Assembly: GCA_903851415.1 (NCBI GenBank)
Contig: CAINOE010000174.1
Span: forward strand, 21,100-85,099
From: an uncultured Rhodopila sp.
GTDB lineage: Bacteria; Pseudomonadota; Alphaproteobacteria; Acetobacterales; Acetobacteraceae
DNA: 64,000 nucleotides
Direction of reading: 5' to 3'
Shown: in pieces, positions 1 through 9,786 of the stretch
Numbering within the stretch: position 1 is the stretch's first letter
How the letters are laid out: the number at the start of each line of letters is the position of its first letter
Notes under the pieces: generated by a model
Told to the model about the DNA's origin: nothing
The model's database searches: none
What the model saw: only the letters and a program-made list of their open reading frames with translations
Made by a program: the position numbers and the translations under genes

Positions 1-40
1 CATCGTGCTGGCGATCCGGCCGGCGGTTTCCGCAACCTGA
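1..40 (+). CDS. possible C-terminal tail of a gene entering from the left
   Basis: In frame 2 the window opens with an uninterrupted reading frame, IVLAIRPAVSAT, that stops at TGA 38-40. Its hydrophobic start and tail would fit the end of a plus-strand gene. Twelve residues are too few to identify it, and chance readthrough in GC-rich DNA is possible. Positions 41-312 hold no convincing gene. Confidence 0.2.
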   Translation, partial: IVLAIRPAVSAT

Positions 41-312
41 GATTAAGAATTGCCGCCGTTGCGATTGAAGATTTATCGGGCCGAGGCGACTCACGCCGCG
101 CGCCGGAAGTTGCGCGGCGATCCGTGTAGGTTTCTTCCGAAGCTATCTTCGGTGTGCTATCAAGCCCCGCGTTGTTTTGTTGCAAAAAAAGGGCTGTCGG
201 CTTTTGGTAGTTGCCTATGTTTCCGATCGACCTGCCGATCGCACGTCATTCGGCCAGGCGGCATGAGGTTGCGAGTTTACCGGAACCCGGTGCAGCGACG
301 GCAGGGCGTCCC

Positions 313-1155
313 ATGATCGGCGGGACCAAACGTCCGGTGGTGTTTCTCTTCGCGGGCCTCACCAGCGACCTTGCGGAACTCTCCGCCCTCCGCATCGGCT
401 GCCAGGACGCCCTGTCCACCGTGCCGATCGGCTATCCGCACTGGACAGAAATCCGTAGCCAGGGGCTGAAGCTGGACGATTTTGTTGCGCATTGCCAGCA
501 GCAGATCGAGGCACATCCGTCGCCCGGCCCGAAGTTCCTGGCCGGGTATTCCTTCGGCGGGCACATCGCTTTCGCGGTGGCCGCGGAATTGGAGGCCTCG
601 GGCGCAACGGTCGGGCGGCTTGGGCTGCTCGACACCGCGGCGACTCCCGCGATCGACTGCCGCCCGCGCTCGGCGTCCCGGCGCCTCAGGGATCTTGCCA
701 ATGCGTTCCGCGCAGGCGATCTCGACTCCCAGGTTGGACGCATCATCGCCGGACTCATGAGGTTTTCCGGGTACGACTGGCCGTTGCGCCTCGCTGCCCG
801 GTTGCGTAACGTCAGGCTGCCGCGCAACATGGGAAAGCACATCGACCTCGCCCTGCAGATGCACTTTAACTTCCAAATACTGCTGGAATTATTGGATCGG
901 CTGTCCCGCCCGGCGCCGCCGCGCGGGTTTCCGGCAGTCCTGTTCCGTTGCGTTAATCACGATCCGGATGAACCGGATGACTTGCAATGGGACAGGCATT
1001 TGGCACATTTGCGGATCATTCCGATCTCGGGCGACCATCTCAGCCTGATGGACCCGCCGAACATTGCCTCGCTCAGCAAAGCGTTCTCCAGCGCCATGTC
1101 CGATGCGCCTGCGCGCCCGGGCGAATCCCGCGGTCAGGTTCACATGACCTCCTGA
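313..1155 (+). CDS. stand-alone thioesterase-like alpha/beta hydrolase
   Basis: The protein is about 280 residues and resembles the thioesterase domain of peptide and polyketide synthetases. It begins with the strand RPVVFLFAGL and carries the nucleophile elbow GYSFGGHIAF, whose Ser is the predicted catalytic residue, followed by a strand ending in LLDT. A late GDHLSL supplies the likely catalytic His. The frame extends upstream to TTG 211 and ATG 217, but the domain begins just after ATG 313, which has a weak GGCAGGG ribosome site, so 313 is preferred. No synthetase or acyl carrier gene is near. It converges on the exopolysaccharide operon, so release or transfer of an acyl group on a polysaccharide or lipid is only inferred. 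Confidence 0.7.
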   Translation: MIGGTKRPVVFLFAGLTSDLAELSALRIGCQDALSTVPIGYPHWTEIRSQGLKLDDFVAHCQQQIEAHPSPGPKFLAGYSFGGHIAFAVAAELEASGATVGRLGLLDTAATPAIDCRPRSASRRLRDLANAFRAGDLDSQVGRIIAGLMRFSGYDWPLRLAARLRNVRLPRNMGKHIDLALQMHFNFQILLELLDRLSRPAPPRGFPAVLFRCVNHDPDEPDDLQWDRHLAHLRIIPISGDHLSLMDPPNIASLSKAFSSAMSDAPARPGESRGQVHMTS

Positions 1156-1290
1156 CCGCCTGGATCGAAGTAGAAACGACAGCTCCCATTGGCGTATTGC
1201 CCGCGTCCGGGCAGCTATCGGCTGGGAGGCGTCCGATAGCGCGGTAAGCGCCGACCGGGATACCGCCTGCCAATTAGCGTCACCATTCTG

Positions 1291-2709
1291 CTATATCCGG
1301 TGGCGTTCTTCAGGATAGCTGGATCGGCCCGCCAACGCCATATCGGCCAAGGTGTCGAAGCCGGTCTCTGACGCAACGACTGGCGACGGCATTTCGCCGT
1401 GAAGCCGAACAGTCCCCGACAGTCTGGACGCGATCGCAATTCCGAGCGCCCAAAACCACCAATCGTCCAAAACGACATACTTGATCCCGGAACTCACGGC
1501 GCAGGCAAAAGCGACAATCAGCGCGTTTTGCACGCCTGCGGCATAAGCCGCCAAACGCCAGTGCGGACCGGTTCTGTTGGCCGAGCGCCGGCTCTGCAAT
1601 TCAAAAAGCGTCGCAAGACATGCAATCAGGAACACCGTGGTCCCGAGCACGCCAACATCCGCGAGCATCACGGTTATTGCATTGGCATTGGTCCCGGCGC
1701 CCCACCCGCTGCCGAGCAACGGATGCTCGATGAACATCTGGAATGCTTCAACTGAACCTTGCGTTCGCTCGTGATAAGACAGCGTCTGGTTTTTCTCGAT
1801 GGTTGCACTCGCTACCATCGTCGCCAGCTTGGGGATGCTGACCAAGGCCATCACAAACAGCGCCGCGGTCGCAGCCGCCGGCGCGATCGAGCGGACGGGA
1901 AACCGGATCAACAGGACGGCTGCCAGAACCGCCAGGCCAAAATACCCCGTCGTCGACGTGCAGAGCAGGAGCGTAACGGTGCAGAACAAGACAGCTGCAA
2001 TCCAGCCGCGAGTCCGGAGCCGCGGCTCGATGACCAGCACCGTGATGCCGAATGACACGAAATGCAGCAGCGAGGCCGCGAAGAACGACGGTTCGACGGC
2101 GACGGACGCGATCCGGACGAACCCCGGTCCGGACTGGTCGAACATGTCAGCGAAATCGCTGAGGCTGTTGTTGAACAGAAAGCTGGGGTAAGGAACACCG
2201 GAGTAATAGCAGGCAACCTGCACAAATCCCCAGGCCGAGATGAAAACCGCCGCGGCCCTGGCTGTGCGGACGCAGCGTTCGATGGCGCCGTCACGGCAGA
2301 ATTCGAATGACAGCGTAACCGTCGCGGCAACGCCGAGCAACACGTAGATCGTCTGGGTGACCTCGAACGGTGTCAGGCCCTCCGTCAATCCGTTCACCGC
2401 GGCCGATACAAGCAGCAGCAGCACGAAGACGCCGATCAGAAGCATTTGAATCAGCAGCCCTTTGCTGACAACGAACGATCGGAATGCAGAACCGTAGGCC
2501 GCGAGCGAGACGAAATAACACAGCAGAAACAGCATGGCGGGGGTCAGGCCGACGCCTCCGCTCTTGTACGAAAGGGCGGTGAAATTGACGATCGCGGTGG
2601 CCGAAAACGGCGCGAAGAAGACCACAAAATAAGGCAGGCGTTGCGGCGCCCTCAGCAGCAGATAGAGGGCCAGAACCGCCATAAAAGGCCCGGTTGCGGT
2701 AATGCTCAC
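1291..2709 (-). CDS. Wzy-like O-antigen/exopolysaccharide polymerase (multispanning membrane protein)
   Basis: This protein of about 472 residues has at least ten hydrophobic segments and a large loop in its C-terminal half containing HPLLGSGWGAGTN, a layout typical of the O-antigen ligase/Wzy superfamily. Such proteins join lipid-linked repeat units at the periplasmic face of the inner membrane. The start is taken as GTG 2709, whose GTGA overlaps the stop of the upstream glycosyltransferase by four bases. The open frame continues to 2823, but that stretch lies inside the previous gene. Together with the Wzc-like, Wzx-like and WbaP-like genes it completes a Wzx/Wzy-type pathway. Polymerase versus ligase cannot be decided by eye; the capsule-type context favours polymerase. 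Confidence 0.72.
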   Translation of the reverse strand: MSITATGPFMAVLALYLLLRAPQRLPYFVVFFAPFSATAIVNFTALSYKSGGVGLTPAMLFLLCYFVSLAAYGSAFRSFVVSKGLLIQMLLIGVFVLLLLVSAAVNGLTEGLTPFEVTQTIYVLLGVAATVTLSFEFCRDGAIERCVRTARAAAVFISAWGFVQVACYYSGVPYPSFLFNNSLSDFADMFDQSGPGFVRIASVAVEPSFFAASLLHFVSFGITVLVIEPRLRTRGWIAAVLFCTVTLLLCTSTTGYFGLAVLAAVLLIRFPVRSIAPAAATAALFVMALVSIPKLATMVASATIEKNQTLSYHERTQGSVEAFQMFIEHPLLGSGWGAGTNANAITVMLADVGVLGTTVFLIACLATLFELQSRRSANRTGPHWRLAAYAAGVQNALIVAFACAVSSGIKYVVLDDWWFWALGIAIASRLSGTVRLHGEMPSPVVASETGFDTLADMALAGRSSYPEERHRI

Positions 2710-3830
2710 GATTTGGAATCGGACGCCATGGGCAAGCGTCCGGCCGCGATCCGGGACGCCAGAGCGGTCTGCAACGGCCCCGGCCTGTTCGCGAAGACCT
2801 CGCGAAAGACCTCCATATAGCAATCAACGGTCCGGTCCCAGCCAAACAGCGCACTCAGCCTGACGCTGCGCTCATGCGCATCCGACAGCGATCCTTCGTC
2901 GGACAGGTAACGCAGGGCCAGCTCGGTCAGTTCCGATACGTTACGAGCAGGTTGCAGAAACGGCAGTAATTGGTCCGGCGTGTCGTCCCCGACGGTCGTA
3001 ACGAGCGGAACTCCGCAACCGGCGGCGGCAAACAGGCTGCCGCGGCGAAAACTCGCCCCATCCGGAAACGGCAGCAGTGCCAGAGTTGCCTGCGACAGAG
3101 AATCGGCGACATCGCCGCTCTCACCGGAAGGCAATATCGACATCCCGCACGCACGCGCCCTTTCCTGAATCATCGCCCCATAATCCGCGAATTTGGGAAC
3201 CGGCGCACCTATGATGCCGAACCTGACATGAGGCATCGCGGAGACGATGCGCCCGTGGCATTCGAAAAATTCCTCGAGTCCCTTCTGCGGCCGCATTTGA
3301 CCGAAATACACCACCCGAGGCGGCGCCGACGGTTTCCACGCCCTGCCGGGGATGTTCGAAGCTATCGGAATATTACGCAACCGCTTACGAACCCACGGAA
3401 ACCACCTCCCCAGCCCTTCTCCCTCCCTATCCGCCGTCACCCCGATCCGATCCGCTCTTACAAGTAACGCTCCGACCGCCGCCTTGCGCAACGGATGCGC
3501 CGCGATAAACTCATGCAACATCACGATCAGCGGCGCTATTCGCTGAATCGCGCTGATCGCCACCGGACCCAGCGACACGCCGAACGCGCGCGACGGATAT
3601 TGCATAAGGATAACGTCCGGCTTCCGCCGGGAAATTTCCCGCAGGATCGCCGGCACCGCCGCGAGCGACCAATCCCCGAGATCGACCGGATGCACCGACA
3701 GCCCGGCTTCGGCGAACCTGGCTTCCAGAATATCCTGCGAATCACGGATCGCATCGAATTTTGACGGAGTCGATCCGCACAGCGTCACCACGCGCATCGC
3801 CGGCTGCTGCTTCATGGCCGGGTGAACCAT
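2706..3830 (-). CDS. GT-B glycosyltransferase (GT4-like), exopolysaccharide assembly
   Basis: The 374-residue protein has a GT-B layout. An N-terminal nucleotide-fold half (RVVTLCGSTPSKFD) is followed by a donor-binding half that opens with the strand VVYFGQMRPQKG and contains the late region FAAAGCGVPLVTT, matching the donor-sugar loop of GT4-type enzymes. It should add a sugar to a lipid-linked repeat unit on the cytoplasmic side. Its ATG 3830 lies a few bases after the stop of the Wzc-like gene, and its end overlaps the Wzy-like gene by four bases, so the three are likely co-translated. The donor sugar cannot be inferred. Alternative start codons lie at residues 6 and 12. Confidence 0.75.
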   Translation of the reverse strand: MVHPAMKQQPAMRVVTLCGSTPSKFDAIRDSQDILEARFAEAGLSVHPVDLGDWSLAAVPAILREISRRKPDVILMQYPSRAFGVSLGPVAISAIQRIAPLIVMLHEFIAAHPLRKAAVGALLVRADRIGVTADREGEGLGRWFPWVRKRLRNIPIASNIPGRAWKPSAPPRVVYFGQMRPQKGLEEFFECHGRIVSAMPHVRFGIIGAPVPKFADYGAMIQERARACGMSILPSGESGDVADSLSQATLALLPFPDGASFRRGSLFAAAGCGVPLVTTVGDDTPDQLLPFLQPARNVSELTELALRYLSDEGSLSDAHERSVRLSALFGWDRTVDCYMEVFREVFANRPGPLQTALASRIAAGRLPMASDSKS

Positions 3831-3835
3831 GGTAT

Positions 3836-6031
3836 CTATTGGGGGTCGCCCGGCTGGCCGGGCCCCGGCGACGTATATTCCAACCGCGCGTCATAAGCGC
3901 CGTAGCGCACGCCGTAGCTGCCGTAAGCCGCGTCGCTTGGCTGGGTTTTGGTTACCACAACGCCGCAAACGGACTTGCCGGTCGCCGCCACCCGCCGGGA
4001 AAGCTCCGCCGCCTCCGCCGTGCTGCCGGTCCGGTTGAATTCCGACACCAGAACGACGGTGTCGCACAGGCGCGCCACCACAAGTCCATCGGGAACCGAA
4101 AGAATCGGCGGCGTGTCGCACAGCACCAAATCATAGTCCTGGCGCGCCCATCCGAGGATATCGCTGAACTCGCTCGAACGCAGGAAGCTGACCGGATTCG
4201 CGCTGGCAGGGAACATCAGCACATGAAGCGCGCTGTTCCGGTCCTTGACCACCCCCCGCAACCCGCTTTGCGCCGGCTCGTACTCCGCGGCATGCCGCTC
4301 CGCGACGTAACGCGTCGCGCCGGGATGCAAATCGCAATGAAGCAGCAGGACACGCCACCCGAAGCCGGCAAAGTTTCGGCCCAGGGCCACGGCAACCGTG
4401 CTCTTGCCTTCGTTCGGCAAAGCCGACGTGATCGCCAGAACTTTCGCCTTCGACCGGGCCAGGACATTTTCCAGTTCGATTGTCACACCTAGCAACGCAA
4501 TATCCGCGGCACCGGCATCGACACTCCGCGGCTGATCGAGGACGCCCAGGCTTCTCGGGTTCACCGCATTGAATTTCGGAACGGAACCAAGCAGCGGGCC
4601 GGCAAGCAAACCAGCCTGTTCGTTCGCCGAAAGCCGCAGCCTGCGGACAAAGCCGGCGACGAGAACCGTAACCGACGACAGGATAAAACCGAGCAACGCA
4701 CCCGCAATGCTGAAAAGCGTCTTGTCCGGAAATGCCGGCAGCACGGGAACCGTGGCCCGCGTCAGGATCCTCGCATTCGGATCCACCGGTTGAGCCGCAA
4801 CAGCAATGAGGCGGTCCTGAATCCCGCCGGCCACACGGCGCAGGTTGGCAAGATTGTCGCGCTCCCGGGAGACCAGCAAAATGGCGCCTGAATCCTTGGT
4901 GTTCTGGCTCCGGACGCCGTCGTAGCGGTGCGACAGGGATGCGATGACCTGATTGGCGGCATCAAGATCCGCTTTTCGCTGCCTGACGATCCGGTCGGCC
5001 TCCGCGACGAGTTTCTTGCGAAGCTGGTTGAGCTGAGCCTGGGGCGCCAGAAGGTTATCGGGCTTCAGCTTCGCGGACATCAGCGCGTAATCGGCCTGCT
5101 TTTCGGCATAGAGACGCCGCAGATTCGAGGTGGACAGCCCGCCCATGTCCAGCAGTTCCGACAGACGATCCGGATCGCCGCCCGCCTCAGCGCGCAGCGA
5201 GGCGGCCGAATCATAAGCGGCCTGGCGCTCCGCCGCCACCGCCCGCGCCCGCGAAAGATCGCCCGCCAGCAGGGTAAAGTCCTTTTGCACACCAGGAATT
5301 TCGGAATCTTCGATCATTCCGGGCTTCTGCAGCAGCGACGCGATGCGTTGCTCCGCATCCCGAATCTGCTCGTTGGTCTGCTGCAATCGTTCCTGCAGGG
5401 CGGTCGCCACGCTCTTGGAACTGTAGCCCTGCGAGGCAATCCGTTCCTGCATATAATAGTCCAGCAGGTGGTTGATGATGTCCGCACTGAAGACCGGGTC
5501 GGGCGTGGATGCCTGCAAGGCGATCACGCTGCTGTCCTTGCCGGCGACAGCGCGGACCGCGGACCTTATATAGGCCAAACGCGTCGCTTGACGCAGCGCA
5601 GCGGCTTTGCCGGCATCGGCGTCCTCGGTCAGGTGCATCCACGACAAAACGTCTTGCAGGCGAGACGACAGCCACCCCGGCTGCTCAAGCGCCGGAGGGA
5701 ACGTGACGGTGTCCGCAACCCTGGACAGAATGCCGTCGGCATCCATCACCTGCTGCTCGGTCGCAACGACGGCGGAGTTGACCGCGGTAGCGTAAAATGA
5801 GTGTTCGGCATCCGACACGATCGACGACTCCGCGCGGACGACCAGTTCGCCTTTGGCGACGTAACTCTTTGGCAGAACCAGCGCGGCGGCGAACGCACAC
5901 AGCAGCCCGAGCAGGGTGCACAGCGCGATGCGCCACCTGTGGTTCCACAGCATTCGGACCACCTCGACAAGATCGAATCCCGCCAACCGGGAGTCCGGCG
6001 CCGAATTGTAATCCACCAGGTTTGCCGCCAT
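3836..6031 (-). CDS. Wzc/GumC-like polysaccharide co-polymerase with C-terminal BY-kinase domain
   Basis: The 731-residue protein has the standard architecture. A Wzz domain lies between a first membrane helix (about 34-53) and a second (about 440-461), with a long coiled-coil-rich periplasmic part (about 205-400). A cytoplasmic kinase domain follows. Walker A is SALPNEGKST (about 536-545), Walker B is DLVLCDTPP (about 634-642), and a C-terminal tyrosine cluster has Y703, Y706, Y710, Y713 and Y719. Such proteins set chain length by cycles of tyrosine autophosphorylation. The Walker A' motif is unusual: LLLHCDLHPG has His where the first Asp is normally found. It is separated from the upstream GT9 gene by about 240 bases that may hold a promoter. 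Confidence 0.9.
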   Translation of the reverse strand: MAANLVDYNSAPDSRLAGFDLVEVVRMLWNHRWRIALCTLLGLLCAFAAALVLPKSYVAKGELVVRAESSIVSDAEHSFYATAVNSAVVATEQQVMDADGILSRVADTVTFPPALEQPGWLSSRLQDVLSWMHLTEDADAGKAAALRQATRLAYIRSAVRAVAGKDSSVIALQASTPDPVFSADIINHLLDYYMQERIASQGYSSKSVATALQERLQQTNEQIRDAEQRIASLLQKPGMIEDSEIPGVQKDFTLLAGDLSRARAVAAERQAAYDSAASLRAEAGGDPDRLSELLDMGGLSTSNLRRLYAEKQADYALMSAKLKPDNLLAPQAQLNQLRKKLVAEADRIVRQRKADLDAANQVIASLSHRYDGVRSQNTKDSGAILLVSRERDNLANLRRVAGGIQDRLIAVAAQPVDPNARILTRATVPVLPAFPDKTLFSIAGALLGFILSSVTVLVAGFVRRLRLSANEQAGLLAGPLLGSVPKFNAVNPRSLGVLDQPRSVDAGAADIALLGVTIELENVLARSKAKVLAITSALPNEGKSTVAVALGRNFAGFGWRVLLLHCDLHPGATRYVAERHAAEYEPAQSGLRGVVKDRNSALHVLMFPASANPVSFLRSSEFSDILGWARQDYDLVLCDTPPILSVPDGLVVARLCDTVVLVSEFNRTGSTAEAAELSRRVAATGKSVCGVVVTKTQPSDAAYGSYGVRYGAYDARLEYTSPGPGQPGDPQ

Positions 6032-6274
6032 ATTTTAAGATGTCCCCGAAATGGTCTCGTCGTGGCCGGCAGCTCCGATGGAGTCCGCCCGATAAGAAGC
6101 TTTCATTCTGCGGTTCGCAGGCAACAGGGCACGCCGCGATGCACGTCGTCCAAAAGTTGCATCATTGATGCCACAAATGTCTCCTGCGCGGATTCAAGGC
6201 AAGAGCTTTCCTAAGCCAATTTAAGGTGACCTTTGAAATTTCAAAAATGGCGTCCGCATTGATGCGGAACGGCT

Positions 6275-7501
6275 TCAGGCCCGGGTGGCGTCAAGATCCG
6301 CGGGCAATCGCGACTTTATCCCTTTGCGCAATAACGTCCTGCTGGCATCGAGAACCTTTTCGACCGGAATAAATTTCATGCAATCCTCGGCGTCGGGTGG
6401 AAACTCGAAGCCCAGATTCAGGTAGCCCACCCGCACATCATCCGGCACCGGTTCGGGCACCAGATTGATCGCGTGCGAAGAAACCGGCCCCCAGCGCTTC
6501 GGATTCGTCGGGCCGTGCAAGGCAACCAGCGGAACGCCGATCGCGGCGGCCATGTGCATGATGCCTGTGTTGACCGAAACGACCAATTCGGCGTCGCTCA
6601 GCAGGCTTGCCGTCCGGCCCAGGTTCAGGCGTCCGGCCAGATCGATCGGATAAACCCCCGACCGGGCAGCCGCGGCCATCAGGCGGCTGGATTTGCCGGC
6701 ATCGCCGGCAGCGCCCGTCATGACCACCCCGTAGCCATCCTCACCGAGGGATCTTGCGAGAGAAATCCAATGCTCAGCCGGCCATTCCTTCAGTTCCGCG
6801 CGCCCTCCGCCGGCCCAGGGGTGCAGCACCACATACGGAGCGGCCGCCGGACCGCGGCCGCCACCACCTTCCTGCAACGGGATCGCGATGCGGGGAACCG
6901 CATCCGCAACCGCCCCCACCGCCTCCGCCAACCCCCGGTAATTCTCCAGCTCATGCCGATCGGCGCGGTGATCGGCGACGCTGTCGAAGGCATAGTGGCG
7001 GGATTGGTTCGGGGTGCGGAAACCGACGGTATATCCCGCTCCGCCGAATGCACAATAGATCGCGCTGATCCGAAGCCATTGGTTGGCATCGATCAGCAAA
7101 TCGAAACGTTGGCGGCGGATAAGCCCGATCGCCCGCAACGGCGAGAACAGCGGCAGGACCACCGAGCCGTCGATATGCGGCAACAAGGGCGCAATGCCGG
7201 CGTTGGTTTTCGTCAGCAGCATGACGACCCTGGCGCCGGGGAATCGCCGTTTTAGATCGACAACGATAGCACTGGATAGCAGGGCATCCCCGATCGCGCC
7301 GAAGGCGCACAATCCGATGCTCGCCGGCTCCCGCATTTTTCCAGGCGCAAGCCGCCGGAACCAGCCGGCCATCAGCAGAATAATCCGCCCGGCATGAAAA
7401 TCCAGCGCCCGGCTGAGACGTCCGGACCGCACGGTCCCGCCGCCGCTCCGCCATGGCAAGCGAAACCCTCGCACCCGGCGCGACCCGGTAGATCCGCTCA
7501 T
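6275..7501 (-). CDS. glycosyltransferase family 9 (heptosyltransferase-like)
   Basis: This 408-residue protein has GT9 hallmarks. They are a GAIGDALLSSAIVVDLKRR segment near the N-terminus, a central VVLHPWAGG followed by KEWPAEHW, and the C-terminal donor-binding segment SVNTGIMHMAAAIGVPLVALHGPTNP cut across two strands. The family transfers ADP-heptose or related sugars. Here the setting is an exopolysaccharide operon rather than an LPS-core locus. The start ATG 7501 overlaps the stop of the WbaP-like gene by one base (TGATG). The frame is open upstream to 7591, but that part is inside the upstream gene. The region before the domain (about 65 residues) is Arg-rich and not recognised. Confidence 0.82.
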   Translation of the reverse strand: MSGSTGSRRVRGFRLPWRSGGGTVRSGRLSRALDFHAGRIILLMAGWFRRLAPGKMREPASIGLCAFGAIGDALLSSAIVVDLKRRFPGARVVMLLTKTNAGIAPLLPHIDGSVVLPLFSPLRAIGLIRRQRFDLLIDANQWLRISAIYCAFGGAGYTVGFRTPNQSRHYAFDSVADHRADRHELENYRGLAEAVGAVADAVPRIAIPLQEGGGGRGPAAAPYVVLHPWAGGGRAELKEWPAEHWISLARSLGEDGYGVVMTGAAGDAGKSSRLMAAAARSGVYPIDLAGRLNLGRTASLLSDAELVVSVNTGIMHMAAAIGVPLVALHGPTNPKRWGPVSSHAINLVPEPVPDDVRVGYLNLGFEFPPDAEDCMKFIPVEKVLDASRTLLRKGIKSRLPADLDATRA

Positions 7502-8970
7502 CAAACCGCCCCGCGGCCCTGAAGCACGGCGGGCGCGGTCTTGGCGAGGATCGCGATATCGTGCCAAAGCGTCCAGTTCTTGACATACCACGTATCAAGC
7601 TGAACCCGCTGCTCAAATCCCGTATCGGATCGGCCGCTGACCTGCCAAAGGCCGGTGATGCCGGGGCGCGTTTCGTAATAATATACGATGTCGTCTCCGT
7701 AATAAGGGACTTCGCCCCGCACGATCGGACGCGGGCCCACCAGGCTCATTTCCATGCGCAGCACGTTGATGAGCTGCGGCAATTCGTCAAGGCTGGTCTT
7801 GCGCAGGATGCGGCCGATCCGTGTCACCCGCGGATCATTGCGAAGTTTTCGATAAAGCGACCATTCCAGCGCCGCATCAGGGTCCCCGGCGATCAAATGG
7901 GACAGCACCTTGTCGGCCTCGGGTACCATCGACCTGAACTTCAGGCAGTTGAACTCGCGTCCTCCGGCGCCGACGCGGCGGTGTGCGAAGAACACCGGCC
8001 CTTTATCGAGCTTCACCGCGGCCGCGATGATCGCGAAGACCGGGGCTATGAGAAGCAGCAGCACGAAAGCCACAACGATGTCGAACAGCAACTTGGTGGC
8101 GCGGGATATCGGCTGCGCCAGGTTGTTGCGGAACGTGAACATCATCGTGTCGTGGCTGAAAAAATTGGTCTGCTCGAAACCGAGCACGGGCAGGCCGCCG
8201 AGTCGCGGCATGACGGCGAAACCGATGCGCTGGCGAAGCAGCGATTGCGTTATCGCCGATGTCAGCGAATCCTCCGGGTCGAACACCAGGATCAGCAGCT
8301 CCGCCCGATGCTGGCGCAGAATGTTGCTCCAAAACTGTCCCGATTCCGGATCGACGCCGGATGCCGGAACGACCCCCGCGACCGAGTACCCCAGCGCCGG
8401 TTCGGACAACAGCGCCGCCTCCGCCTGGCGCGCCGCCTGTCCCGAGCCGATAACCACCGTTCGCAGTTCCCAGAGGCCGAATTTTCCGAGGATGCCGCGC
8501 GTGACCGCGCGAAACATCAACACCGCAATCGGGAAAAACACCCAGGTCAGCCCGAGCAGCATGCGCGATTGCGGGCGGTGCAACTGGAAATTCAGGAAGC
8601 CGTCGCACAGCAGCGCAACGATGCTCGCGGTCGTGATGTTTTGCAACGCGCTCCAGAATGGCAGGCGCGACGCATAGTGCCCCCTTCGCGCGAAATACAG
8701 CATGACACCCGCCAACAAGGCGGCATCGTGAAGACTCGCTGATTCAACGTGCGCTGCGGTGAGCGGCAATCCCGAAACGATCATGCCCCAGAGCCACGCC
8801 AGCAACGCGGCCGAACCGAAGGCGACCGCGAATGCGGAAATGTCCGCCGCCGCGAGCGATGTGCCGCGCAACCAGTGAACGGATGTGCCGCCCCCCCGGA
8901 GGCGCGAAATTAACCGGGATTCTGATACGAGTTCGGCGCGTGATGACTGAAAACGGGAAATTACCGCCAT
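7501..8970 (-). CDS. WbaP/WcaJ-type undecaprenyl-phosphate sugar phosphotransferase
   Basis: This is a polyisoprenyl-phosphate hexose-1-phosphate transferase of about 489 residues that starts each repeat unit on undecaprenyl phosphate. Four hydrophobic segments come first, then a soluble nucleotide-fold-like region with TVVIGSGQAAR. A fifth membrane segment precedes the catalytic domain, marked by FKFRSM-like CLKFRSM, SLDELPQLINVLRMEMSLVGPRP (split over the active site) and RPGITGLWQVSGRS. ATG 8970 has a GAGG element 12-13 bases upstream. A longer GTG start at 9009 is possible. It is the first gene of the minus-strand operon, so the promoter should lie in the 0.8 kb divergent spacer. Glucose or galactose specificity cannot be read from sequence. 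Confidence 0.9.
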   Translation of the reverse strand: MAVISRFQSSRAELVSESRLISRLRGGGTSVHWLRGTSLAAADISAFAVAFGSAALLAWLWGMIVSGLPLTAAHVESASLHDAALLAGVMLYFARRGHYASRLPFWSALQNITTASIVALLCDGFLNFQLHRPQSRMLLGLTWVFFPIAVLMFRAVTRGILGKFGLWELRTVVIGSGQAARQAEAALLSEPALGYSVAGVVPASGVDPESGQFWSNILRQHRAELLILVFDPEDSLTSAITQSLLRQRIGFAVMPRLGGLPVLGFEQTNFFSHDTMMFTFRNNLAQPISRATKLLFDIVVAFVLLLLIAPVFAIIAAAVKLDKGPVFFAHRRVGAGGREFNCLKFRSMVPEADKVLSHLIAGDPDAALEWSLYRKLRNDPRVTRIGRILRKTSLDELPQLINVLRMEMSLVGPRPIVRGEVPYYGDDIVYYYETRPGITGLWQVSGRSDTGFEQRVQLDTWYVKNWTLWHDIAILAKTAPAVLQGRGAV

Positions 8971-9786
8971 CGTTGAATGAGCCTCGCGATTTTGTCCATG
9001 GGCAGGCACGTGCGGGAAGCAATATCCGTCCGAAGCATGACGTCAAACGATCCGATCCTGCTGCAACCAAGGTGTCATTACGTTTGTCATTATCAAAAGC
9101 CGCGGCGGACTCCGTCCGGTCACGATTAATGCTAGCGAAATCCGGATATTGCGCAACCCCGGTCTTTCTCGTTCTCCCAGTCGTGATGTCGGTTCGGGTC
9201 CGCGCTGCGGGCGTCCGCATCATGTTCGATTATGTATCGAAACCCCAAGGGGTTCGACCGCATCAGGATCGTTTCAGGGTCTTCAGTGATCATATCTTTC
9301 GATACAATTTTGGTTTTGCGTCTGCTCATGGCATGTGCGTTACACTTTCGGGAGAGGAGCGCCGGCAAGCGATGCGCAAAGCGAATCGACCTGCCGTCCG
9401 CCATCTCAGGGTTCAGTGCGCCGATCATGGGCCTGACGACATATCGTTGCGTTTTGGCGATGCGTCGCGAATCGTGACGCTGCCTGCGGCGGCCCGGCCG
9501 ATCCGCCATTCGCACGCCGATTCGTTCGCCTCCGCCGGGCACGCGGCGCGGCGGCGGCATCACAACCGAACGCAACAATGTCCGGCCGGCGCGGACAGCG
9601 GGAAAATCCGGCGGTCTTCATTCACCACCGCCGCGCCCGGCCGATTCGCCCGGCGTGAAACCCAAAACAAGCCCGGCGGCAGGGGCAACGAAAAGTTGCG
9701 CGGACAAATTGGCCGCGGCGCTTGCCGGCGCGGACGAGGCCGGTGAAAAAGCCCATTGAAACCGGCAGGAGCGATCCATTCTTAGT
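8971..9786. other. divergent spacer of the exopolysaccharide locus, no supported gene
   Basis: About 0.8 kb separates the two divergent exopolysaccharide operons. Open frames here are short or Arg/Pro-rich shadows without recognisable domains. The part around 9220-9330 is richer in A+T than its surroundings, as expected for promoters facing both ways. I could not fix exact promoter boxes. Confidence 0.6.

Noticed and set aside
8832..9746. 304-residue plus-strand frame across the exopolysaccharide divergent spacer
   Set aside because: It begins inside the WbaP-like gene in antisense and has no conserved pattern, no clear ribosome site and mixed composition.
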